A DNA stretch of 44,526 nucleotides from Oceanicola sp. (lineage in GTDB: Bacteria; Pseudomonadota; Alphaproteobacteria; Rhodobacterales; Rhodobacteraceae), in NCBI GenBank assembly GCA_022447275.1, contig JAKVBK010000025.1, positions 1 to 44,526 of the forward strand. The letters run 5' to 3'. The position numbers were made by a program, and so were the translations under genes. The notes beneath the pieces were generated by a model that was not told where the DNA came from, made no database searches, and saw only the letters and a list, made by a program, of their open reading frames with translations. Shown in pieces: positions 33,889 through 40,273 of the stretch (position 1 is the first letter of the stretch; each line of letters starts with the position of its first letter).

Positions 33889-36840
33889 ATGGACGGCAGC
33901 ACTACGCGCGGGCAAGTCACGGCTGTTCTGGGCCCGACAAACACCGGAAAAACCCACTACGCCATCGAGCGGATGCTGGCCTATCGCACCGGTGTGATCG
34001 GCTTGCCCCTGCGTCTGCTGGCGCGCGAAGTCTATGACCGGATCGTCGAGGTGCGTGGGCCATCCGTTGTGGCGCTTGTGACCGGGGAGGAGCGTATCGT
34101 CCCCGAACGGGTGCAATACTGGGTGTGCACCGTTGAGGCGATGCCGGTGGGCCTTGGGGCGGATTTTCTTGCGGTCGATGAAATTCAGCTCTGTGCGGAT
34201 CCCGAGCGCGGGCATATTTTCACCGACCGGTTGCTGCATGCGCGCGGTTTGCACGAAACCTTGTTTTTGGGTTCGGATACGATGCGCGGGGCGATTGCAG
34301 CCAAGGTGCCGGGCGTTCAGTTCAGCCGGCGTGAGCGGTTTTCCCAGTTGGCCTATTCCGGCTCCAAGAAGCTGAGCCGGATGATCCCGCGCTCGGCGAT
34401 CGTCAGTTTCTCGGTCGATAATCTCTACGCAATCGCGGAACTGATCCGTCGCCAACGGGGCGGATGCGCGGTTGTCATGGGCGCGCTCAGCCCACGCACG
34501 CGCAACGCGCAGGTTGATCTGTACCAGAATGGCGAGGTCGATTTCCTCGTGGCGACAGATGCGATCGGCATGGGTCTGAACCTCGACGTCCGTCACATCG
34601 CGTTTTCGGGCCTGCGCAAATTTGATGGGCGCCGCATGCGCGATTTGATGCCCCACGAATTGGCCCAGATCGCTGGGCGGGCAGGGCGGTTCAAGACCGA
34701 TGGCACCTTTGGCGTGACCGGTGAGGTGCACAAGATCGACGAGCAGATCGTCGAGGCCATCACCAGTCACCGGTTTGCTCCGATCCGGAAGCTGATGTGG
34801 CGCAACCATCGGCTCAACTTTGCCTCTGTGCCGCATCTGATCAGCAGTTTGGAGCAGCCCATCAAAGAGGATGAATGGCTGGTCAAGGGACGTGAAGCCG
34901 ATGATCTGGCGGCCCTGCGCGCGATCGGAGAAGACCCCGACATTGCGCCACGCCTGAACAGCCCGAAAGATGTGGAACGCCTGTGGGACGTCTGCCGTGT
35001 GCCCGATTTCCGGGGCATTTCACCGGTGGAACATGCCCGTCTCTTGGCCCGAATCTTTGAGCATCTGCAAGACAAGGGGCAGCTTCCGGATGACTGGCTG
35101 GCGCGTCAGATCCGGCAGGTAGACCGCACAGATGGAGATATCGACACACTCAGCCGCAGATTGGCGCATATCCGCACATGGACGTATGTTGCGCAACGCT
35201 CTGGCTGGGTGGAAGATGAAATGCATTGGCGCGGGGCGACACGCGCTGTAGAAGATCGCCTGTCCGATGCGCTACACGGCGCATTGACCAACCGGTTTGT
35301 GGACCGGCGTACATCGGTGCTGCTGCGCCGACTGAAGCAGAAGGAGAGCCTTGTGGCCGAGGTGAACGAAAACGGCGAAGTGACAGTTGAAGGACAGGTA
35401 TTGGGTAGCCTTCAAGGATTTCGCTTCCATCAAGATAAAGCCTCCAGCCCGGATGAGGCAAAGACAATGCGCCAAGCCGCTCTTGCAGCGCTGACGCCGC
35501 AATTCGCCTTGCGCTCGGACAGGTTTTACAATGCCCCCGACACGGAGATCGACTTTACCGAACAGGGCGGTCTCATGTGGGGCGAGCATGCGGTTGGCAA
35601 GCTGGTCAAAGGCTCGGAAACGCTCAAGCCACGGATTGAAGTCTTCGTGGATGAAGAGGCCGGGCCCGAGGTTGCTGAAAAGGTGGCGCGCCGTCTCCAG
35701 CATTTCCTTGATCGCAAGATCGCCGCGCTGTTTGAGCCGCTTGAGGCGCTGCAAAAGGACGAGGCGCTGACCGGGCTGGCCCGGGGGTTTGCCTTCCGCA
35801 TGGTAGAGGCGCTGGGCATTTTGCCGCGCGATCAGGTGGCCGAGGATGTGAAGGCCCTTGATCAGGACATGCGCGGTGCGCTGCGCAAGCATGGCATTCG
35901 CTTTGGCCAGTTTACGATTTTCATGCCGCTTCTGCTCAAGCCAGCTCCGACGCGGCTGCGCCTGTTGCTGTGGTCTCTGGACCGTGATCTGGCGGAATTC
36001 CCGGAAAGCCCGCCGCCCGGGCTGGTGACAATTCCCGCGCCTGTGGATGCCCCGGAAGGCTATGACGCGATGGCCGGATACCGCGTTGCGGGCGCCCGTG
36101 CGATTCGGATCGACATGCTGGAGCGTTTGGCGGATCAGATCCGTTCTGAAGACACGCGGGGCGGCTTTGAAGCCAAGGCAGACATGCTGTCGATCACTGG
36201 CACAACGCTGGAGCAATTTGCCGATCTCATGACCGGGCTTGGCTATAAGGCCGAGCGAGGCGAGCGTCCCAAGCAGCGCGCGCCAAGGCCCGAGACCCCG
36301 GCCGCAGAGGCTGTCACACAGACAGAAGCTGATCCTTCCGCGGAGGCCGCAGCCGCCTCTGACGCCGCGCCGGCCGAAGCGCCCGTTGCCGAAGAGCAGG
36401 CCGCGACACCGGACACCCCTGACGCTGCCAGCGAAGCGGGTGCCGACACTGCCACTGAGGCCACAGCGGCAGAGGAAACACAGCCAGAGCAGGCAGAAAC
36501 TGCTGAAGCGGACGCTGAAACCGCCGCCTCTGATCAGCCTGCGGAAATCGAGGTGTTTTACACCTTCTCCTGGGCGCCGCGTCGCCAAGGCAACCGCCGT
36601 GGCGGTCGCCCGCAAGGCCGTGATGGTCAGCGCGACGGTGGCGGCGGGCGCCGTGCAGGTGGTGGCAAGCCGCAAGGCAAGGGCAAGCCGCAAGGCAAGG
36701 GCAAGCCCCGTCGCGAGGGCGCCGGTGGTGGCCAGGGCAAAGCCAAGTCCTACGAGGCGCGCCCCCCCCGCAAGGAAAAGAAGATCGATCCGGACAACCC
36801 CTTCGCCGCAGCGCTCATGGGGCTGAAAGACCGTAAATGA
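33889..36840 (+). CDS. Suv3-like ATP-dependent RNA helicase with basic low-complexity tail
   Basis: 983 residues. The superfamily 2 helicase core has Walker A GPTNTGKTH (residues 15-23), motif II DEIQ (about 97), FLGSDTMR, VVMGALSPRTRNAQV, FLVATDAIGMGLNLD (motif V) and QIAGRAGRF (motif VI). This arrangement is that of SUV3, the mitochondrial RNA-degradosome helicase, which is common in Alphaproteobacteria. The Suv3 C-terminal domain continues to about residue 790. Residues about 800-890 are Ala/Glu/Pro-rich, then 895-960 is rich in Arg, Gly, Lys and Gln (GNRRGGRPQGRDGQRDGGG, GKPQGK repeats), probably an RNA-binding tail. The last 20 residues end DPDNPFAAALMGLKDRK, which resembles the conserved tip in relatives. 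Confidence 0.92.
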   Translation: MDGSTTRGQVTAVLGPTNTGKTHYAIERMLAYRTGVIGLPLRLLAREVYDRIVEVRGPSVVALVTGEERIVPERVQYWVCTVEAMPVGLGADFLAVDEIQLCADPERGHIFTDRLLHARGLHETLFLGSDTMRGAIAAKVPGVQFSRRERFSQLAYSGSKKLSRMIPRSAIVSFSVDNLYAIAELIRRQRGGCAVVMGALSPRTRNAQVDLYQNGEVDFLVATDAIGMGLNLDVRHIAFSGLRKFDGRRMRDLMPHELAQIAGRAGRFKTDGTFGVTGEVHKIDEQIVEAITSHRFAPIRKLMWRNHRLNFASVPHLISSLEQPIKEDEWLVKGREADDLAALRAIGEDPDIAPRLNSPKDVERLWDVCRVPDFRGISPVEHARLLARIFEHLQDKGQLPDDWLARQIRQVDRTDGDIDTLSRRLAHIRTWTYVAQRSGWVEDEMHWRGATRAVEDRLSDALHGALTNRFVDRRTSVLLRRLKQKESLVAEVNENGEVTVEGQVLGSLQGFRFHQDKASSPDEAKTMRQAALAALTPQFALRSDRFYNAPDTEIDFTEQGGLMWGEHAVGKLVKGSETLKPRIEVFVDEEAGPEVAEKVARRLQHFLDRKIAALFEPLEALQKDEALTGLARGFAFRMVEALGILPRDQVAEDVKALDQDMRGALRKHGIRFGQFTIFMPLLLKPAPTRLRLLLWSLDRDLAEFPESPPPGLVTIPAPVDAPEGYDAMAGYRVAGARAIRIDMLERLADQIRSEDTRGGFEAKADMLSITGTTLEQFADLMTGLGYKAERGERPKQRAPRPETPAAEAVTQTEADPSAEAAAASDAAPAEAPVAEEQAATPDTPDAASEAGADTATEATAAEETQPEQAETAEADAETAASDQPAEIEVFYTFSWAPRRQGNRRGGRPQGRDGQRDGGGGRRAGGGKPQGKGKPQGKGKPRREGAGGGQGKAKSYEARPPRKEKKIDPDNPFAAALMGLKDRK
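36664..36708 (+). repeat. 18-base tandem repeat in helicase tail
   Basis: GGCAAGCCGCAAGGCAAG is present twice in a row (36664-36681, 36682-36699) plus half a copy. It encodes GKPQGK units. Such in-frame repeats can vary in number between strains. Confidence 0.85.
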
Positions 36841-36862
36841 CGGCTATGCGGATCGCATCGGC

Positions 36863-37249
36863 ATGAGCGGCACCGAGACAGGTGCCGCCAGCCTGCGCAT
36901 CGACAAGTGGCTGTGGCAGGCGCGTTTCTTCAAAACCCGCAGCCTTGCGGCCAAATATGTGGGCGAAGGGCGCCTGCGTGTGAATGGCACGAAGATCTCA
37001 AAGCCCGCCCGGGCAGTCATGCCCGGCGACACGCTGACATTCCCGTTGCACCAGCATGTCAGGCTCATCCGGATTGAGGCGCTGGGCGTCCGCCGGGGGC
37101 CCGCCCCTGAGGCCCGTTTGCTCTACACAGATCTTGACCCGCCCCAGCCGAAAGCCCCAGATTTGTCTGCGCCTCAGCGCAGCGGACCCCGCCCCACCAA
37201 GAAGGATCGCCGCATGCTGCAAGCCAATCGCCTGACGGACCTTGATTGA
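36863..37249 (+). CDS. S4-domain RNA-binding protein (Hsp15/HslR-like)
   Basis: 128 residues. The S4 domain is at about residues 10-70: LRIDKWLWQARFFKTRSLAAKYVGEGRLRVNG..KISKP pattern, as in Hsp15, which binds stalled 50S subunits carrying nascent chain. The C-terminal half is Pro- and Arg-rich (PQRSGPRPTKKDRR) and ends in a helix. It begins 22 bases after the helicase stop, so it is probably expressed with it. No stress promoter was identified. Confidence 0.9.
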   Translation: MSGTETGAASLRIDKWLWQARFFKTRSLAAKYVGEGRLRVNGTKISKPARAVMPGDTLTFPLHQHVRLIRIEALGVRRGPAPEARLLYTDLDPPQPKAPDLSAPQRSGPRPTKKDRRMLQANRLTDLD

Positions 37250-37300
37250 CCCCTTGATGCACGTTACCTCCCTGTGTGAACAAAAAGACCTGAGACAAAG

Positions 37301-37639
37301 ATGACCTATATCGTTGGCGATAATTGCATCGCATGCAAATACACCGATTGCGTTGAAGTTTGCCCCGTGGATTGTTTCTACGAGGGCGAGAACATGTTGG
37401 TGATCCATCCTGACGAATGCATCGATTGCGGCGTCTGTGAGCCGGAATGCCCGGCGGATGCTATCCGCCCGGACACCGAGCCCGGGGTTGAGAAATGGGT
37501 GGAGTTCAATCGCAAATACGCAGAACTTTGGCCCGTTATCATCACGCGCAAGGATCCGCTGCCCGAGGCAGAGGAACGTGACGGTGAAACCGACAAGGTT
37601 GAGAAATATTTCTCAGAGGCGGCTGGCGAAGGGGGCTGA
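37301..37639 (+). CDS. fdxA: 7Fe ferredoxin FdxA
   Basis: 112 residues. Small electron carrier with one [3Fe-4S] and one [4Fe-4S] cluster. The cysteines C9, C17 and C50 should bind the 3Fe cluster and C21, C40, C43 and C46 the 4Fe cluster, the same pattern shifted by one as in Azotobacter ferredoxin I. C12 and C25 are extra; the residue matching C25 is a free cysteine in the model protein. The tail after residue 58 ([13 protein letters not shown]) is typical of FdxA in Alphaproteobacteria. Partner enzymes are not evident. Confidence 0.95.
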   Translation: MTYIVGDNCIACKYTDCVEVCPVDCFYEGENMLVIHPDECIDCGVCEPECPADAIRPDTEPGVEKWVEFNRKYAELWPVIITRKDPLPEAEERDGETDKVEKYFSEAAGEGG

Positions 37640-37718
37640 TTCGATTCGGCGCAAGCCAATGCTTTGCCGCAGGCAACATACTGAAACTGTGCGATAAAGC
37701 GCCTACAGGCCGCTCGCT

Positions 37719-37862
37719 TTCTTGGAAAGCGTTTTTGTGCTACACTCGGCCACTAATGAGGACAAAACCCTGAAATACGTCCTGCTGTCGGACTCAGGCA
37801 GCGGATTTTGGCCAAAGGTCACACGCACCCTGGAAAGCCCCGCTTTCCTGAGGTGCTTTTTT
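37719..37862 (+). promoter_or_regulatory. carD promoter and leader hairpin
   Basis: TTCTTG at 37719-37724 and TACACT at 37741-37746, 16 bases apart, are a possible sigma-70 promoter. Downstream GGAAAGC (37832-37838) pairs with GCTTTCC (37842-37848) over CCC, and a T-run (37857-37862) follows nine bases later. This could be a weak terminator or attenuator in a leader of about 145 bases. The 257-base gap holds no gene. Confidence 0.4.
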
Positions 37863-37896
37863 CGCTCTGTAGCAGGGCGTTCGAAGGAAGGTTTGT

Positions 37897-38412
37897 ATGA
37901 CTAAAAGCAAGAAAGCAGATTTCCGCCCGGACGATTTCGTCGTCTACCCCGCCCACGGTGTTGGCAAGATTGTCTCCATCGAAGAGCAGGAAATCGCGGG
38001 CATGTCGATGGAACTGTTCGTGATTGCGTTCGAGAAGGACAAGATGACGTTGCGGGTGCCCACGCACAAGGCCACGGAAATTGGCATGCGGGCTCTGTCT
38101 GAGCCTGATGTGGTCAACCAGGCTATGAAAACGCTCAAGGGCAAGGCCAAGGTCAAGAAAGCCATGTGGTCGCGCCGTGCGCAGGAATACGAGCAAAAGA
38201 TCAACTCGGGTGATCTGATTGCCATCGCCGAAGTGGTGCGCGATCTGCACCGCACGGATGATCAGCGCGAGCAGAGCTACTCCGAGCGTCAGCTGTATGA
38301 GGCTGCGTTGGAGCGCCTCACGCGCGAGATTGCCGCCGTATCTAGCGTTGACGAAGACACTGCGCAAAAGCAGATCGATGAAGTTCTGGTAAGCCGCGCC
38401 GCAGCTGCCTGA
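37897..38412 (+). CDS. carD: CarD/CdnL family RNA polymerase-binding regulator
   Basis: 171 residues. The N-terminal Tudor-like RNA polymerase-interacting domain starts at RPDDFVVYPAHGVGKIVSIEEQE; the C-terminal helical DNA-binding part contains KKAMWSRRAQEYEQKINSGDLI, with the tryptophan that wedges into the upstream edge of the promoter bubble. CarD/CdnL stabilises open complexes at rRNA and many other promoters and is essential in several Alphaproteobacteria. GAAGG precedes the ATG. Followed by a strong terminator. Confidence 0.95.
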   Translation: MTKSKKADFRPDDFVVYPAHGVGKIVSIEEQEIAGMSMELFVIAFEKDKMTLRVPTHKATEIGMRALSEPDVVNQAMKTLKGKAKVKKAMWSRRAQEYEQKINSGDLIAIAEVVRDLHRTDDQREQSYSERQLYEAALERLTREIAAVSSVDEDTAQKQIDEVLVSRAAAA

Positions 38413-38436
38413 TCTTTAGCGATCCAACACTCCTTG

Positions 38437-38470
38437 AAACGCCGTGCCCTGTACCGGGCGCGGCGTTTTC
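38437..38470 (+). terminator. Rho-independent terminator of carD
   Basis: AACGCCGTGCCC (38438-38449) pairs with GGGCGCGGCGTT (38456-38467) with one T-G wobble over a TGTACC loop; TTTTC follows. Confidence 0.9.
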
Positions 38471-38554
38471 CTATTTAGCGTCCATGTATGGCGGCATGAA
38501 CGGCGGGGCTGGCCTGACATCCTCGAACGGCAAGTGCTGGCGCGCCGCCTCAGC

Positions 38555-39013
38555 TTAGGTGGGTAGGGGGGCGTCGCGTTTTGGTTCGTGCATGACGATC
38601 TGGCTTTGCACGCGGGCGACGCCGTGATGGGGCAACAGCACATCATGGACCAAGCGGTGCAATTCCCTCAGATCCGAGCAATAGACCCGCAGCAGGTAGT
38701 CAGCCTCGCCCGTCAGCGTCCATGCGGCAACGATCTCGCGGCGCGTGTCCAGCAGCGTTGCGAATTCCCGCGCCGTTTCCTTGGAGTGGGACGCCATCTG
38801 CACTTGCACAAAGGCTTGCACGCCGAGGCCAAGCGCCTCTGGATCCAATTGCGCGCGGTAGCCAGTGATCACCCCGGCGGCCTCCAACCTCTGCCGCCGC
38901 CGCCCGACCTGACTGGCTGACAGGTCCAACATCTGACCGAGTTTTTCCGACGTGGTTTGGGCATCGCTTTGCAGCGCAAGCAGCAGTCGATTGTCAGTTG
39001 AGTCGCGTTCCAT
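38555..39013 (-). CDS. Lrp/AsnC family transcriptional regulator
   Basis: 152 residues. Helix-turn-helix at about residues 20-45 (TTSEKLGQMLDLSASQVGRRRQRLEAAGVI), followed by the RAM ligand-binding domain (LGLGVQAFVQVQMA and WTLTGEADYLLRVYCSDLRELHRLV). It is divergent from hpd with 132 bases between starts. Its likely job is control of tyrosine/phenylalanine catabolism with an aromatic amino acid or keto-acid as effector; this rests on location only. Confidence 0.92.
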   Translation of the reverse strand: MERDSTDNRLLLALQSDAQTTSEKLGQMLDLSASQVGRRRQRLEAAGVITGYRAQLDPEALGLGVQAFVQVQMASHSKETAREFATLLDTRREIVAAWTLTGEADYLLRVYCSDLRELHRLVHDVLLPHHGVARVQSQIVMHEPKRDAPLPT

Positions 39014-39049
39014 GCGGGTAAATTGCGTTATCTATTCTGATTTTGCAAT

Positions 39050-39090
39050 AAAGTCGCGCGTTTTTGACTGAATCTATGAAAAGTCGCGCG
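39050..39090. promoter_or_regulatory. Direct repeats in Lrp-hpd divergent region
   Basis: AAAGTCGCGCG occurs at 39050-39060 and again at 39080-39090, exactly 30 bases apart. They lie in the 132 bases between the two divergent starts. Spacing near three helical turns suits cooperative binding of an Lrp-type octamer. Confidence 0.55.
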
Positions 39091-39145
39091 CATCTCGCAT
39101 GGAAAAAGCAGGATACTTGCAAGACACTCAGATTTTGGAGCACAT

Positions 39146-40252
39146 ATGGGACCGTTTCCGCATGACGCCCCCAGGGCGACGATCACCCCCGAAAACCCGG
39201 CCGGAACCGATGGGTTCGAGTTCGTTGAATTCGCCCACCCTGACCCGGAAGTGCTGCGCAGCCTCGTTGCCAAAATGGGCTACACCCATACCGCAACCCA
39301 CCGCAGCCGCGCGATTGAGCTGTGGCAGCAGGGCGATATTTCCTACCTGCTCAATATGGAACCGGGCAGCCATGCCCTGCAATTTGCGCAGGAACATGGT
39401 CCGTGTGCTGCGTCGATGGGGTGGCGCGTTGCCGATGCCCAGCATGCCTTCGCCCATGCCGTTTCAAAGGGCGCAGTGCCATATGAAGGGCCTGGCAAGG
39501 TTATGGATGCTCCGGCGATCGAGGGGATCGGCGGCTCTTTGATCTATTTCATCGATCAATATTACGATGAGAACCCCTATAACGAGGAGTTTGACTGGAT
39601 CAGCGATGCCCATCCTGCGGGCGTTGGTTTCCAGTATCTCGATCACCTCACCCACAACGTCCACAAGGGCAACATGGATGTCTGGTTCCGGTTTTACGGG
39701 GATCTGTTCAATTTCCGCGAGATCCGGTTTTTTGACATTGAGGGCAAGTATACCGGGTTGCTGTCCCGGGCACTGACATCCCCCTGTGGCCGCATCCGTA
39801 TTCCAATCAATGAAGATCGCGGAGAAACCGGGCAGATCGTGGAATACCTCAAGCGCTACAATGGAGAAGGCATCCAACATATTGCCGTGGGCACAAAGGA
39901 TGTCTCTCTGTATGACGCGGTTGACGCGATTGCAGAGCGTGGCATTCGCTTCATGCCAAAACCACCTGAAAGCTACTATGATCTGAGCTACACGCGTGTC
40001 GTGGGCCATGACGAGCCCAAGGATCGGATGATCAAACACGGGATCCTGATCGATGGCGAAGGGGTCGTTGATGGCGGAGAGACGCGCATCCTGCTGCAAA
40101 TCTTTTCCAAAACGGTGATCGGCCCGATCTTCTTCGAGTTTATCGAACGCAAGGGGGATGACGGCTTTGGTGAGGGCAACTTCAAGGCCCTGTTCGAGTC
40201 GATCGAAGCGGATCAGATCGCGCGGGGCGTGCTGACGTCTGCCGAGACGTGA
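39146..40252 (+). CDS. hpd: 4-hydroxyphenylpyruvate dioxygenase
   Basis: 368 residues. Converts 4-hydroxyphenylpyruvate to homogentisate in tyrosine breakdown, with Fe(II). Two vicinal-oxygen-chelate domains: the first at about 22-140 (GFEFVEFAHPD), the second at about 160-350. The iron ligands are seen as H167 (DHLTHNV), H245 (GIQHIAVG) and about E331 (FFEFIERKG). GGAG precedes the ATG at five bases. The homogentisate dioxygenase genes are not adjacent; after a 21-base gap the next gene runs convergently. Confidence 0.95.
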   Translation: MGPFPHDAPRATITPENPAGTDGFEFVEFAHPDPEVLRSLVAKMGYTHTATHRSRAIELWQQGDISYLLNMEPGSHALQFAQEHGPCAASMGWRVADAQHAFAHAVSKGAVPYEGPGKVMDAPAIEGIGGSLIYFIDQYYDENPYNEEFDWISDAHPAGVGFQYLDHLTHNVHKGNMDVWFRFYGDLFNFREIRFFDIEGKYTGLLSRALTSPCGRIRIPINEDRGETGQIVEYLKRYNGEGIQHIAVGTKDVSLYDAVDAIAERGIRFMPKPPESYYDLSYTRVVGHDEPKDRMIKHGILIDGEGVVDGGETRILLQIFSKTVIGPIFFEFIERKGDDGFGEGNFKALFESIEADQIARGVLTSAET

Positions 40253-40273
40253 GCCAGATCGGTGGGCGCTGCC

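Noticed and set aside
36560-36780. CRISPR-like or phage-derived repeat
   Set aside because: The repeat is an in-frame 18-base unit within a coding sequence, not spaced repeats.
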